64,000 nucleotides of DNA from Anoxybacillus tengchongensis (GCF_014201585.1 NZ_JACHES010000003.1:206416-270415); one strand, 5' to 3'. Shown: positions 1 through 9,640, numbered from the stretch's first letter. Made by a program: numbers and translations. Notes: a model not told the origin generated them from the letters alone.

Positions 1-1211
1 GCGTCCAGTCCGACTTCTTCCATTAAGTCACGCAACGTAACCGCCTTTCCTGTCCGTTTGCTCATACGTACTTTCTCACCGTTTTGATATAAACTAACGA
101 GCTGAATAATTTCAACTTCTAACACATTTGGGTCGTATCCGAGCGCAGCGATCGCCGCCTTCATGCGCGGAATGTAACCGTGATGATCTGCGCCCCAAAT
201 GTTAATAATTTTTTCAAATCCACGCTCAAGTTTATCTTGATGGTATGCAATGTCCGGCAATAAATACGTGTACGTGCCATCTTGTTTAATAAGCACGCGG
301 TCTTTGTCATCACCGAATGTTGTCGAGCGGAACCATGTCGCGCCGTCTTGTTCGTAAATATGTCCTTTTTCGCGCAACGTTTCAAGCGCCTTCTCAATTT
401 TTCCGTTATGGTAAAGCGATGTTTCCGAATACCAAACATCAAATGTGACGCGGAAATCGGCTAAATCTTTTTTAATTTTATCCATTTCAAACGCTAACCC
501 ATATTCACGGAATTGTTGAAGTCGCTCTTGTTCGTCGAGCGCGACAAACTTGTCACCATGTTCTTCTGCCAACTTTTTCCCTAATTGTACAATATCTTCA
601 CCGAAGTAGCCGTCTTCTGGCATGTCCTTATCGATACCAAGCGCTTGAAAATAACGCGCTTCGACCGACTTGGCTAAATTGGCGATTTGATTGCCAGCAT
701 CGTTAATGTAATATTCACGTGTGACGTCAAAACCTGCTTTTTTCAAGATGTTACATAATGAATCGCCAACCGCTGCTCCACGCGCATGACCTAAATGTAA
801 GCTACCTGTCGGGTTTGCGGAAACAAACTCAACTTGCACTTTTTGTCCATTGCCGACGTTTGTTTCACCGTACGCATCGCCTGCTTGTAAAATCATCGGA
901 ACGAGCTCAGTCAAATAACGATTGTCCATGTAAAAATTAATAAACCCCGGTCCAGCGATGTCCACTTTTTGAACAAATACGGCTTCACCGTTAAAATGAC
1001 GTACAATATCTTCCGCGATCATACGCGGTGCTTTTTTTGCGACGCGCGCAAGTTGCATCGCCACGTTTGTTGAATAGTCGCCGTGCGCTTTATCTTTCGG
1101 CGTCTCTAAAATGACGTTTGGAACGTCTGCTTCTGTCGCGACTCCTGAGCGAATGACTGCTGATTTGATTTCCTCTTTTAATTTTTGTTTCATTTGTTCA
1201 ACAATGTTCAT
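1..1211 (-). CDS. argS: Arginyl-tRNA synthetase, C-terminal part cut off by window edge
   Basis: Class I synthetase that charges tRNA-Arg with arginine in the cytoplasm. Reading the minus strand from the ATG at 1211 gives about 403 residues open to the window edge; the family is usually about 555 residues, so the C-terminal anticodon-binding domain lies outside. Visible are the N-terminal Arg-tRNA synthetase domain, the HIGH-type motif HLGHARGA near residue 130 and the KMSKS-type motif VRMSKRTGK close to the edge. Its ATG shares bases with the TGA of the upstream ywiB gene (ATGA overlap), so the two are translationally coupled, an order also known in Bacillus subtilis. Confidence 0.95.
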   Translation of the reverse strand, partial: MNIVEQMKQKLKEEIKSAVIRSGVATEADVPNVILETPKDKAHGDYSTNVAMQLARVAKKAPRMIAEDIVRHFNGEAVFVQKVDIAGPGFINFYMDNRYLTELVPMILQAGDAYGETNVGNGQKVQVEFVSANPTGSLHLGHARGAAVGDSLCNILKKAGFDVTREYYINDAGNQIANLAKSVEARYFQALGIDKDMPEDGYFGEDIVQLGKKLAEEHGDKFVALDEQERLQQFREYGLAFEMDKIKKDLADFRVTFDVWYSETSLYHNGKIEKALETLREKGHIYEQDGATWFRSTTFGDDKDRVLIKQDGTYTYLLPDIAYHQDKLERGFEKIINIWGADHHGYIPRMKAAIAALGYDPNVLEVEIIQLVSLYQNGEKVRMSKRTGKAVTLRDLMEEVGLD

Positions 1212-1636
1212 CGTTTTGCCTCCTTAAATGAAATCGTCACTGCATGACGACCGACATGTTTCCCAGATAAATGGAGTATGTAGGAAAAAAACAACTGCCC
1301 TTTTTTTGTTTTTTCATTATACTGATACAAAACTTGTTCTGTTTTTGTTTTCATTTCCCAGCGCGCCACCGGACTTTCGTACGTGCCGACGGTTTCTGAC
1401 TGTTTACGGAACGTATGGCGCATCGAGACTGCACCGGAACGAAGAACGACGACTTCATCATTGGCAATCTTCACAATATTTTTGATCGTTTCTCCTTCGT
1501 ACGTCTCTTCAAACGTCACATACGTTGCGTCTCCTTTTAAGTAGTATAAACCATTTGCCTCAATGACAACAATTTCTTTTCGTGCACCGTCACGAATTTC
1601 TGTCACTTGCTTGAGTTGTATTGGTGTTCCGTTCAC
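1208..1636 (-). CDS. ywiB: DUF1934 beta-barrel protein, YwiB-like
   Basis: Conserved small protein of unknown function (DUF1934, lipocalin-like beta-barrel by family knowledge), usually next to argS. The readable frame extends upstream to 1702, but I prefer the GTG at 1636, which has an AAGGA about ten bases upstream and gives a protein of about 142 residues, close to the family's length; the longer N-terminus does not resemble the family. The sequence has regular alternating beta strands, for example [17 protein letters not shown] followed by an RHTF segment. Its stop overlaps the argS start. Function remains unknown. Confidence 0.8.
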   Translation of the reverse strand: MNGTPIQLKQVTEIRDGARKEIVVIEANGLYYLKGDATYVTFEETYEGETIKNIVKIANDEVVVLRSGAVSMRHTFRKQSETVGTYESPVARWEMKTKTEQVLYQYNEKTKKGQLFFSYILHLSGKHVGRHAVTISFKEAKR

Positions 1637-1702
1637 CTTCCCCACATCCTTGCTGTTGTTGTGACTGTAGTTAAGTATAGAAAAAGAGGCGCATACATGC
1701 AA

Positions 1703-1730
1703 TAGGCGGCCTCTTTTTAGAGACCGCCTA
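1703..1730 (-). terminator. Intergenic hairpin terminator
   Basis: Inverted repeat TAGGCGG...CCGCCTA with inner CTCT/AGAG pairing around a TTTT loop, placed directly after the 1736-2104 gene and before ywiB-argS. There is no long T-run on the minus side, so termination strength is uncertain. Confidence 0.55.
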
Positions 1731-1735
1731 ACATA

Positions 1736-2104
1736 TTACACCTGCTTTAAGTTTTTTAATACATTCCATGCAAACACGAGTACGGCGAGCGTCACAAGAG
1801 TACCTCCGAGCGCTGTCAGCGGAATAAATGCTTCGTATCCCGAGACGACAAACGCTAGACCAATCATCATCGCCGGCAAGCCGATGTTATGAAGCCAAAA
1901 ATGCGCTTTCGCTGTTTTCGTTTCCGCAATATGAGGGAATAAATGATATAAAATACCAGCAAGCGTTAACGCTGTCCAACCAAGCAAGTTAATATGAACG
2001 TGAACAGGTGTAAATGTAAACACGTGCGTCATCGACATATAAAGCCCTAAACAGACGCCAATTGCGAAATAAACAGCAGAAATTTTAATTAATCGAATGC
2101 CCAT
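1736..2104 (-). CDS. Small heme-copper oxidase subunit I-like membrane protein
   Basis: About 122 residues with four predicted membrane segments (roughly residues 5-27, 40-57, 70-90 and 95-115). Histidines sit at helix ends in HVHINLLGW, HLFPH and HFWLHNIG, a pattern that resembles a short stretch of cbb3/NorB-type oxidase subunit I. It is far too short (subunit I is 450 residues or more) to be an oxidase by itself. The ATG at 2104 is chosen because AAAGGAGGTG lies just upstream; a GTG nine bases earlier would sit on that site. No oxidase genes are nearby. Function is unknown; a heme-binding or assembly role is only a guess. Confidence 0.75.
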   Translation of the reverse strand: MGIRLIKISAVYFAIGVCLGLYMSMTHVFTFTPVHVHINLLGWTALTLAGILYHLFPHIAETKTAKAHFWLHNIGLPAMMIGLAFVVSGYEAFIPLTALGGTLVTLAVLVFAWNVLKNLKQV

Positions 2105-2185
2105 TGTTCTCACCTCCTTTCAAACATTTGCACTATGTAAATGTTACTTTCAATGTATGACGTTGGAAATAGTTTTATGAAAAAA

Positions 2186-2210
2186 AATCCCTGTCTCACC
2201 GACAGGGATT
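2186..2210 (-). terminator. Terminator of speE-speB
   Basis: AATCCCTGTC and GACAGGGATT form a stem of ten pairs, followed on the minus strand by a run of seven T. It lies a few bases past the speB stop codon. Confidence 0.9.
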
Positions 2211-2215
2211 GATCT

Positions 2216-3088
2216 TTATTTCACCCAACCGAGAAGCATTTCGCGCACGAGCTTGCTTGCTGTGTTGGCTGTTTGTTCAGAATGGTCATATACAGGTGCA
2301 ACTTCAACTAAATCTGCTCCGACAACGCGCACATCGGAACGAGCGATGGCGTGAATAGCAGCCAGTAGCTCTTTTGACGTAATACCGCCTGCATCGACGG
2401 TTCCTGTTCCTGGCGCGTGCGCTGGATCTAATACATCAATGTCGATGGTGACATATACCGGACGACCTGCAAGCGTTGGAAGCACTTCTTTTAACGGCTC
2501 AAGCACGTCAAATTTCGCAATATACATACCGTTTTCTTTTGCCCACTCAAATTCCTCTTTCATTCCAGAACGAATGCCGAAAGAATATACATTTTTCGGT
2601 CCGATAAGCTCAGCAATTTTACGAATTGGCGTGGAATGAGATAACGGCTCGCCTTCGTAATGCTCGCGCAAATCTGTGTGAGCATCCATATGAATAATCG
2701 CTAAGTCTGGATATTTCTTATACACCGCTTTCATGACCGGCCACGACACTAAATGTTCGCCGCCAAGACCGAGCGGAAATTTTCCCGCTTCCAATATACG
2801 ATCAACAAACTGTTCAATCATGTCTAAACTGCGCTGAGCGTTACCAAATGGTAAAGGAATATCACCTGCATCAAAATATTTCACTTCATCCAGCTCACGG
2901 TCTAAATATGGGCTATATTCTTCAAGCCCAATCGACACTTCGCGAATGCGCGCTGGACCAAAGCGAGAACCCGGACGGTAGCTCACCGTCCAGTCCATTG
3001 GCATTCCGTAAATAACCGCTTGGCTTTCTTCAAAATTTGGATGACTTTTAATAAATACGTTACCGGAATACGCCTCATCAAATCGCAT
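2216..3088 (-). CDS. speB: Agmatinase
   Basis: Ureohydrolase that splits agmatine into putrescine and urea. The protein has 290 residues, typical of the bacterial family, with the metal-binding signatures GGEHLVSWP, DAHTDLR and DIDVLDPAHAPGTG that hold the two manganese ions. It follows speE by 12 bases in one operon, so putrescine formation and aminopropylation are co-expressed, the arrangement known in B. subtilis. A strong terminator follows. Arginase and formiminoglutamase share the fold, but the pairing with speE supports agmatinase. Confidence 0.93.
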   Translation of the reverse strand: MRFDEAYSGNVFIKSHPNFEESQAVIYGMPMDWTVSYRPGSRFGPARIREVSIGLEEYSPYLDRELDEVKYFDAGDIPLPFGNAQRSLDMIEQFVDRILEAGKFPLGLGGEHLVSWPVMKAVYKKYPDLAIIHMDAHTDLREHYEGEPLSHSTPIRKIAELIGPKNVYSFGIRSGMKEEFEWAKENGMYIAKFDVLEPLKEVLPTLAGRPVYVTIDIDVLDPAHAPGTGTVDAGGITSKELLAAIHAIARSDVRVVGADLVEVAPVYDHSEQTANTASKLVREMLLGWVK

Positions 3089-3100
3089 CGTTTTCTCTCC

Positions 3101-3928
3101 TTACTTCACTAAGTCTTCAACAAATCTCGGCAATACGAAGCATGCTTTATGAAGCTGTTTTGTATAATATTTCGTTTCAATATCGTGGAAGCGATCATCG
3201 CTCACTTCAAGCGGATCATATTTTTTTGAACCGAGTGTAAACGTCCACATACCGCTCGGATATGTTGGAATGTTTGCGATATATAAACGTGTGATTGGGA
3301 AAATTTCACGTACATCACGTTGAACAGTGCGAATTAAATCCGCTTTAAACCACGGATTGTCTGTTTGTGCGACAAAAATACCGTCTTCTTTTAACGCTTT
3401 TGCAATACCTGCATAAAACCCTTTTGTAAATAAATTAACTGCTGGACCAACAGGCTCTGTTGAGTCAACCATAATGACATCATATTCGTTTTCGCTTTGC
3501 GCAATGTGCATGAAGCCGTCGTCTACTTTTACTTCAACGCGTGGGTCGTCCAATTGACCTGCAATTTCCGGTAAATATTTTTTTGAATACTCGATCACTT
3601 TTCCATCAATTTCAACGAGCGTCGCTTTTTTCACGCTCGGATGTTTTAACACTTCGCGAATGACGCCGCCGTCTCCGCCACCAACGACAAGGACGTTTTC
3701 TGGATGCGGATGCGTAAATAACGGAACGTGCGCAACCATTTCATGATAGACGAACTCATCTTTTTGCGTTGTCATCACCATTCCGTCTAAAATAAGCATG
3801 TTCCCAAACTCTTCTGTTTCGACCATATCGAGCTTTTGAAATTCCGTTTGCTCTGTATGTAAAGTGCGTTTAATTCGTGCTGTAATGCCAAAGTTGTCCG
3901 TCTGTTTTTCAGTAAACCAAAGTTCCAT
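3101..3928 (-). CDS. speE: Spermidine synthase
   Basis: Transfers an aminopropyl group from decarboxylated S-adenosylmethionine to putrescine. The start is set at the ATG at 3928 (protein begins MELWFTEKQ), giving 275 residues; the frame stays open further upstream but that part is not family-like. The nucleotide-binding glycine loop [14 protein letters not shown] and the catalytic-loop segment [10 protein letters not shown] are present. First gene of speE-speB; the leader region shared with divergent pbpG holds an inverted repeat. A polyamine importer (potABCD) is encoded about 47 kb away in this window. Confidence 0.93.
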   Translation of the reverse strand: MELWFTEKQTDNFGITARIKRTLHTEQTEFQKLDMVETEEFGNMLILDGMVMTTQKDEFVYHEMVAHVPLFTHPHPENVLVVGGGDGGVIREVLKHPSVKKATLVEIDGKVIEYSKKYLPEIAGQLDDPRVEVKVDDGFMHIAQSENEYDVIMVDSTEPVGPAVNLFTKGFYAGIAKALKEDGIFVAQTDNPWFKADLIRTVQRDVREIFPITRLYIANIPTYPSGMWTFTLGSKKYDPLEVSDDRFHDIETKYYTKQLHKACFVLPRFVEDLVK

Positions 3929-4009
3929 ATTGAACACCCTTTCGTCAATAATGCACCGCTTATCATGCCCAAAAAATAAAATGCTAAACATGAAAAAGTA
4001 TAGAGCAAT

Positions 4010-4038
4010 CTAGCAAAATTTCAAGTAAAAATTGCTAG
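4010..4038. repeat. Inverted repeat between speE and pbpG
   Basis: CTAGCAA at 4010-4016 is mirrored by TTGCTAG at 4032-4038 with a 15-base AT-rich spacer. It sits in the short divergent gap and could be an operator or an mRNA hairpin for either gene; nothing in the sequence decides which. Confidence 0.45.
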
Positions 4039-4103
4039 AAAACGTTTAAAAAAATAAAAATGTTTTCATACTAATTTTAAACGTAAAAAATGAGGTGATG
4101 GCT

Positions 4104-6155
4104 ATGGAGATGATTGCCATCGAACGATGGAAACGAACATTTAAATATATGCGTCTATTTCTTTGGCTTGCTTTTGTTGCTAGCCTTTTATGCACGCTCA
4201 CGATCGCCGGGTTGATTATATTTGCAAAGTGGCAAGGTCCTCCCCCTTTAGCCGTTCCACAATCAACGATTTTTTATGCGGAAGACGGGACGAAAATTGG
4301 CGAAAACCATTACGGCGGGAAAAGATATTGGGTTAAACTATCGGACATGTCCGAACACGCCATTCATGCAACGATTGCGGTGGAAGATCGAAAGTTTTTT
4401 GACCATTACGGTTTCGATTTGAAACGTATTGCCGGGGCGATCGTTGCAGACATAAAAGCGATGAAAAAAGTGCAAGGAGCAAGCACAATTACCCAACAAT
4501 ATGCGCGCAATTTATTTTTAAGCTATGAGAAGACGTGGTGGCGCAAAATACAAGAAGCGTTATATACAATTCGACTGGAAGCAAACTACGATAAACGTGA
4601 TATTTTAGAAGGATATTTAAACACGATTTACTACGGGCATGGCGTGTACGGCATTGAAGCAGCTGCCAACTTTTATTTCGGAAAGTCCGCTCGTGAGTTG
4701 ACAGTAGCAGAAGCAGCGATGCTTGCAGGTATTCCGAAAGGCCCAAGCTACTATTCGCCACTCGTTGATTTAGAACGAGCAAAGAAACGGCAACGCATCG
4801 TTCTACATTCGATGGTTGAAGCAAAATTTTTGTCGAAAGAAGAAGCAAAACAAGCCGCAAACGAACCACTTTACTTTTCAAACGGCCAACAAATGAAAAC
4901 AAAAACGATTGCCCCGTATTTCCAAGACGCTGTCAAGCATATGTTAAAAACGGTGCTCGGACTTGATGAAGAAACGATTGAAATGGGCGGATTACGTGTG
5001 TACACGACGCTCGATGTCAACATGCAGGCAATCGCAGAGGAAAAAATAAAAGAAACGATTCATTCGCAATCAAACATTCAAGTCGCACTCGTTGCGATGG
5101 AGCCAAAGACAGGAGAAGTTAAAGCGCTTGTCGGGGGGCGCGACTATGAAAAAAGCCCGTTCAATCGCGCGATACAAGCAGAACGTCAACCCGGTTCTAC
5201 ATTTAAACCGTTTTTATATTATGGCGCGCTACAGCACGGATTTACTCCATCGACGCAATTACGTAGTGAACCGACGACGTTTACGCTTGAAGATGGCTCG
5301 ACATATACACCTCGCAACTTTAACAACTATTACGCAAACGATACAATTACACTTGCTCAAGCGATTGCTCTTTCGGATAACGTCTATGCCGTAAAAACAC
5401 ATTTGCTGCTTGGACAAGACAAGCTTGTAACCATCGCGAAACAACTCGGTATTACAAGTAAACTGAAACAAGTGCCGTCGCTTGCCCTCGGGACGTCGCC
5501 CGTTAAAGTCATTGATATGGCGCGCGCCTACAGTATCATCGCCAATGGCGGAAAAAAAGTCGAGCCTGTATTTATTAAAAAAGTGACAAATTACGAAGGA
5601 AAAGTGCTATATGAACAACGGCCAAGTGATGAACAAATACTCGATCCGGCGCTTGCTTTTGTGACGACGCATTTAATGACCGGCATGTTTGATCCAACGT
5701 TAAATGACTATGCTTCGGTAACAGGGCAATCGATCATACCGCGCATGACTCGACCGTATGCCGGAAAATCAGGAACGACGAAAACAGATAGTTGGATGAT
5801 CGGTTTTACACCCCAACTCGTCACTGCCGTATGGACGGGATATGACCGAGATGAAACAATTGATCGCACAGATGAAAAGCAGTACGCAAAACATATTTGG
5901 GTCAGTTTTATGGAAGATAGTTTACGCGAGAGAAAGGTCGCGACATTTGAGCCACCAGAAGGAGTCATCGGCATATATGTCGATCCTCACAATGGCAAGC
6001 TAGCTACAACAACTTGTCCGACAAAACGGTTAAGCTACTATGTCGTAGGTACAGAACCGACCGACTACTGCAAAGATCATCCAACAGAAAAGAAAAAGAA
6101 GAAAAAACAAAAAGAAAAAGACTCATGGTTGAAACGGTTGTTTGATTGGTTTTAA
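4104..6155 (+). CDS. pbpG: Class A penicillin-binding protein 2D-like
   Basis: Bifunctional peptidoglycan synthase of 683 residues. After a short cytoplasmic tail comes one membrane anchor (about residues 15-45), then the glycosyltransferase domain with the catalytic-glutamate motif EDRKFFDHYGFD and STITQQYARNLFLS, then the transpeptidase domain with SxxK in PGSTFKP, SDN, and KSGTT. The C-terminus ends in a lysine-rich run followed by an amphipathic WLKRLFDWF tail. The ATG at 4104 is chosen because GAGGTG lies six bases upstream; in-frame GTG and ATG codons at 4095 and 4098 overlap that site. The order pbpG-ywhD-ywhC-ywhB matches B. subtilis, where this protein acts in spore peptidoglycan synthesis. 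Confidence 0.92.
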   Translation: MEMIAIERWKRTFKYMRLFLWLAFVASLLCTLTIAGLIIFAKWQGPPPLAVPQSTIFYAEDGTKIGENHYGGKRYWVKLSDMSEHAIHATIAVEDRKFFDHYGFDLKRIAGAIVADIKAMKKVQGASTITQQYARNLFLSYEKTWWRKIQEALYTIRLEANYDKRDILEGYLNTIYYGHGVYGIEAAANFYFGKSARELTVAEAAMLAGIPKGPSYYSPLVDLERAKKRQRIVLHSMVEAKFLSKEEAKQAANEPLYFSNGQQMKTKTIAPYFQDAVKHMLKTVLGLDEETIEMGGLRVYTTLDVNMQAIAEEKIKETIHSQSNIQVALVAMEPKTGEVKALVGGRDYEKSPFNRAIQAERQPGSTFKPFLYYGALQHGFTPSTQLRSEPTTFTLEDGSTYTPRNFNNYYANDTITLAQAIALSDNVYAVKTHLLLGQDKLVTIAKQLGITSKLKQVPSLALGTSPVKVIDMARAYSIIANGGKKVEPVFIKKVTNYEGKVLYEQRPSDEQILDPALAFVTTHLMTGMFDPTLNDYASVTGQSIIPRMTRPYAGKSGTTKTDSWMIGFTPQLVTAVWTGYDRDETIDRTDEKQYAKHIWVSFMEDSLRERKVATFEPPEGVIGIYVDPHNGKLATTTCPTKRLSYYVVGTEPTDYCKDHPTEKKKKKKQKEKDSWLKRLFDWF

Positions 6156-6156
6156 A

Positions 6157-6194
6157 ACATAAACGCCCAAGCGAGCACGCTTGGGCGTTTATGT
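6157..6194 (+). terminator. Terminator of pbpG, possibly bidirectional
   Basis: Near-perfect stem ACATAAACGCCCAAGCG with CGCTTGGGCGTTTATGT around AGCA, beginning two bases after the pbpG stop. The minus-strand ywhD transcript could also end here after about 100 bases. Confidence 0.85.
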
Positions 6195-6294
6195 GTCCTA
6201 GTTTTATCATGTGTTACATTTGTACCTTTAGTTTACTCCTTTTCCCACTCAACGACAAGTATGGATATGTCCTCGTTCACAAAACCGTCACATT

Positions 6295-6801
6295 TTATCC
6301 ATGATTTTGAAGCTGACGTTTCAATTCCTCGCTTGAACGCTCCCACATATCGCGGTTATGTTGTTGTAAAAATGAAGCTAGTACTTCTTTTGAGCGCTCA
6401 TCCATATGGTCAACGATAATATGGCGTTTTAACGATTTATCCATTCGATTGACGTGCTCAGGAAGCGATTTATATCCGCGGCGTGCTTCACGATCAACCG
6501 TCATTTCACATGCCGTCACCCCGGCATAATACGGTCCTTCTTCCGCCTGATCAATCGTTACCCACACGAGCCAATATAGTTTGCCATTTGGCACTTCCTC
6601 GCGATTTGGTGTAAATTTAATGCCTTTTTCTACGACGCTACGCGCATGCATCGCCCCCATATCAATAAACGCTTCACCTGCTTCAACGTCGATAATGACC
6701 GGGGAGACGTTTGATAAACTGAGCACCCCTGTTCCAAACGTTCCGTGCACTTTTGGCTCTTTTTTAATAATGTTAAACATCGGCTTTTTTTTCTCTTCCA
6801 C
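6295..6801 (-). CDS. ywhD: YwhD family protein of unknown function
   Basis: 168 residues, starting at a GTG (6801) with AAGGA eight bases upstream. It matches my memory of the B. subtilis YwhD family by length, neighbours and content: a hydrophilic protein with an N-terminal beta-rich part (VSPVIIDVEAGEAFIDMGA) and an acidic, helical C-terminus. No enzyme motif is visible. It follows the rhomboid-independent M50 protease gene ywhC by 17 bases and is co-transcribed with it. Region 6195-6294 downstream shows no further gene. Confidence 0.85.
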   Translation of the reverse strand: MEEKKKPMFNIIKKEPKVHGTFGTGVLSLSNVSPVIIDVEAGEAFIDMGAMHARSVVEKGIKFTPNREEVPNGKLYWLVWVTIDQAEEGPYYAGVTACEMTVDREARRGYKSLPEHVNRMDKSLKRHIIVDHMDERSKEVLASFLQQHNRDMWERSSEELKRQLQNHG

Positions 6802-6818
6802 GTTCGTTCATCCTTTCT

Positions 6819-7487
6819 TTACAAAATAAGTGTTGAAAATATGCTTTGTAGCCATTGAGCAACCGCTGGAATAGCGACATGAAAAATCGGTTGAATCGTA
6901 TATTGATCTAATGGCGTAAAAATAAGAATTAGAAAAATGAGCGCCCCGTAATTTTCAAATTGCGTCATTTTCGCACGCACGTGCATCGGTGCTAAATCTT
7001 CGACAATACGATACCCATCAAGCGGAGGAAACGGCAATAAGTTAAAAACGAACAATAAAATATTCAATCCGATATAAATTTCAAAAAACTGATACAATCC
7101 GTCTCGAAACCAAGTCGGGATGAAGTCAAACATACCGATGCGAATCATCGCATACCATAAAGCGAAACCGATGGCCGCAAGCAACAAATTGCTGAGCGGA
7201 CCTGCGACAGAAACGAGAACGCCCGCAAGACGCGGATGGCGAAAATATCCACGATTCACCGGCACCGGACGAGCCCAACCGAACCCAGCAATAAAAATAA
7301 GCAACGTCCCTAATATGTCTAAGTGAGCAAGCGGCGACAACGTTAGTCTCCCTTGTTGTTTTGCGGTTGGATCGCCAAATTTATACGCCACGTATGCGTG
7401 TGCAAATTCATGAACAGAAAACGCAAGCGCAAGCGCCAATACAACATACGGTATTTCTCGAAGCGGATATGCTAAAAATTGATCCAC
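6819..7487 (-). CDS. ywhC: Site-2-protease-like M50 membrane peptidase, YwhC
   Basis: Intramembrane metalloprotease of about 222 residues with five or six membrane segments. The zinc-binding HEFAHA motif is in the first membrane helix and the second motif is NLLPFPPLDGYR near residue 155, both expected for family M50B. A GTG at 7487 with AAGGAGAAGGA upstream is preferred over the TTG at 7505. There is no PDZ domain, as in the short YwhC/FX subclass. Substrate is unknown. Confidence 0.9.
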   Translation of the reverse strand: MDQFLAYPLREIPYVVLALALAFSVHEFAHAYVAYKFGDPTAKQQGRLTLSPLAHLDILGTLLIFIAGFGWARPVPVNRGYFRHPRLAGVLVSVAGPLSNLLLAAIGFALWYAMIRIGMFDFIPTWFRDGLYQFFEIYIGLNILLFVFNLLPFPPLDGYRIVEDLAPMHVRAKMTQFENYGALIFLILIFTPLDQYTIQPIFHVAIPAVAQWLQSIFSTLIL

Positions 7488-7618
7488 GTTCCTTCTCCTT
7501 TTCAAACTTTTTTCATTTTTTGATTATTATACACGAAAAACAAGCGGAAGCACTACTGATAACGGTCGATGAGTGATATAATAACGATTGTCGAATAAAG
7601 GAGAAAGGGGCGATCACG

Positions 7619-7807
7619 ATGCCATATGTAACCGTAAAAATGCTTGAAGGTCGCACAGAAGAACAAAAACGAGCGCTCGTTGAAAAAGTAACAGAAGCGG
7701 TGGCAGAAACGACAGGTGCACCGAAAGAAAAAATTGTCGTCTTTATTGAAGAAATGTCGAAAAATCATTATGCCATTGGTGGAAAGCGATTAAGCGACGA
7801 AAGCTGA
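7619..7807 (+). CDS. ywhB: 4-oxalocrotonate tautomerase-family enzyme
   Basis: 62-residue tautomerase subunit. The proline directly after the initiator methionine (MPYVTVKM) is the catalytic base of this family, and the arginine in EGRTEEQK and the C-terminal GGKRL fit too. Such enzymes act as hexamers. No aromatic meta-cleavage pathway is nearby, so the physiological substrate is unknown. It is transcribed opposite to ywhC, with a hairpin terminator just past the stop. Confidence 0.92.
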   Translation: MPYVTVKMLEGRTEEQKRALVEKVTEAVAETTGAPKEKIVVFIEEMSKNHYAIGGKRLSDES

Positions 7808-7821
7808 CCCTAATGGTCAGC
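7802..7821 (+). terminator. Terminator shared by ywhB and ywgA
   Basis: AGCTGACC-CTAAT-GGTCAGCT stem followed by TTTTT on the plus strand. It overlaps the 3' ends of both converging genes. Confidence 0.8.
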
Positions 7822-8329
7822 TTTTTATGTACGCTTGCTCACGCAGCTGTTCGATATAACGATACGCTTCTTCTACTTCTTCCTCCGTGTATCGTTGTTT
7901 GCTTTTTAATGTAAATACTTTTTCTTTCACTTCATCCTTACTTAAGTCTTCAAAATATAAAATCGTCGAAACTAGTTCTAAAAATCTTGCACTTTGTTCA
8001 TTTAAGCTGCGCAGACAAACGTCTAAATCAGGCATGTCCAAATGATAGTGGGTTAAAAACTGCTCACCCGCTTCCGTCAACGCATAACGATATTGATAAT
8101 ATCCGCCTTTTTTTTCTTTCATTTCTTGCAAAAATCCGACGTTACATAACTCTTCAATGCGCAATGTCAATTCTTCGGAATACGGACCATAAAAATGAAA
8201 ATCAAACTTTTCATAAAAAGGAAACTTCATTTTTTTCGCAATGTAAATCATTTTTTGTAGCTTTTTTCGTCCTACAATCTCCCCGACTGCCGCCAACGCT
8301 CTCATTATTTTCGCATGCTCGAAAAGCAA
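7817..8329 (-). CDS. ywgA: YwgA family protein
   Basis: About 170 residues, lacking recognised catalytic motifs; the segment GRKKLQKMIYIAKK followed by FHFYGPYSEEL is characteristic of YwgA relatives and of antitoxin-SocA/Panacea-like folds. I choose the TTG at 8329 (protein begins LFEHAKIM) because AGGAG lies nine bases upstream, while the ATG at 8338 touches the AGGAG directly. It follows the HD-domain gene ywfO by a few bases, as in B. subtilis, which suggests a linked role. A winged-helix-like region near residues 20-75 is possible. Confidence 0.8.
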   Translation of the reverse strand: MLFEHAKIMRALAAVGEIVGRKKLQKMIYIAKKMKFPFYEKFDFHFYGPYSEELTLRIEELCNVGFLQEMKEKKGGYYQYRYALTEAGEQFLTHYHLDMPDLDVCLRSLNEQSARFLELVSTILYFEDLSKDEVKEKVFTLKSKQRYTEEEVEEAYRYIEQLREQAYIKS

Positions 8330-8341
8330 TGTCCCCATCTC

Positions 8342-9640
8342 CTATTCATATAAAAGTTGCTTAATTTTTTTCTTCACGTTTCGTTTTGTCGATAAGTCAT
8401 CGAGAAAATCTTGTGGGAAATATAATTTATGATCGGTGCGCCGTTTCCCCGAAATCGCATCAACAATCGTCGATTCCCGCGATAACTCACGCAACTCCCC
8501 ATTCGGCATTAACAAATAAATCGGAAGCCTCTCTTCTTCTTCCCCAGGACGATAAAAGTCGTACGGAAGATCGGATGAAGAGTCAACGACTAAATAATAA
8601 TCCGGATCGATGCCCGCTTTTTTAAACAACGTCGTCAATTCCACTAGCTTTTTCATTTCCTCGTTCGTCGGTTGAAATTCGACGTATTTAAATAAATTAC
8701 GATTCATAAAGCGACGGCATAAATCGCTTAAAATCGAATCTCGTTCATCTTGCCATTGTTGAAAATAGTATAATGTCACCGCTTCATCTAATTTTAAATA
8801 GTCTTCTAGTTGCACGTTTCCATGAAAAAGAGATTGGAAATGGACAGGAGGTGTTTGAAATGTATAACCGGATAAATATAAATGTTTCGCGCGGTGCAAA
8901 ATTTTTGTCAAAATGACTTCAGCGCTGCGCGTGACAGGATGGAAATATACTTGCCAATACATTTGATATCGGCTCATAATATAATCTTCTACCGCATGCA
9001 TACCGCTTCGCTTAATAACAACTTGTTCTTCGCGCGGACGCATGACGCGCAAAATGCGCTCCATATCAAAATGTCCGTAACTGACACCTGTATAGTATGC
9101 ATCGCGCAATAAATAGTCCATGCGATCAGCGTCAATTTGACTTGAAATAAGGCTAACGACGAGCTTATTTTCGTACGTCTTCTCAATGACTTCCGCAACC
9201 TTTTTCGGAAAGCTTAATGATACACGACGAAGCACCGCGTTCACTTCTGTATCGCCTAAAATAATCGCGCGCGTAAATTGCTCATGATCAAGACGAAACA
9301 CTTTTTCAAAGGAATGCGAAAACGGACCATGTCCTAAATCATGCAAAAGCGCCGCGCATAAACAAAGCAAGCGCTCATTTTCATCCCAATCCGGTCGCCC
9401 GGTGAACACATCATCGACGATGCGACGAACAATTTCATATACACCAAGCGAATGATTAAAACGACTATGCTCTGCCCCGTGAAACGTCAAATACGTCGTA
9501 CCGAGCTGTTTAATACGACGCAACCGTTGAAATTCTTTTGTGCCAATTAAATCCCAAATGACTTTATCTCGCACATGCACATACCGATGCACCGGATCTT
9601 TAAACACTTTCTCTTCACTTAATTTTTCATTGAGGTACAA
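8342..9640 (-). CDS. ywfO: HD-domain phosphohydrolase YwfO (dNTPase-like)
   Basis: About 432 residues. The HD metal site is visible: H in HGAEHSRFNHSLG, the pair in LLHDLGHGPFSHSFE, and the later aspartate in QIDADRMDYLLRDA, the pattern of dGTPase/SAMHD1-type phosphohydrolases. The start is set at the TTG at 9640, preceded by GGGAGAAGGA; the ATG at 9664 has no ribosome-binding site. Such proteins hydrolyse nucleoside triphosphates or related phosphates. It is the first gene of ywfO-ywgA. Confidence 0.88.
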   Translation of the reverse strand: MYLNEKLSEEKVFKDPVHRYVHVRDKVIWDLIGTKEFQRLRRIKQLGTTYLTFHGAEHSRFNHSLGVYEIVRRIVDDVFTGRPDWDENERLLCLCAALLHDLGHGPFSHSFEKVFRLDHEQFTRAIILGDTEVNAVLRRVSLSFPKKVAEVIEKTYENKLVVSLISSQIDADRMDYLLRDAYYTGVSYGHFDMERILRVMRPREEQVVIKRSGMHAVEDYIMSRYQMYWQVYFHPVTRSAEVILTKILHRAKHLYLSGYTFQTPPVHFQSLFHGNVQLEDYLKLDEAVTLYYFQQWQDERDSILSDLCRRFMNRNLFKYVEFQPTNEEMKKLVELTTLFKKAGIDPDYYLVVDSSSDLPYDFYRPGEEEERLPIYLLMPNGELRELSRESTIVDAISGKRRTDHKLYFPQDFLDDLSTKRNVKKKIKQLLYE

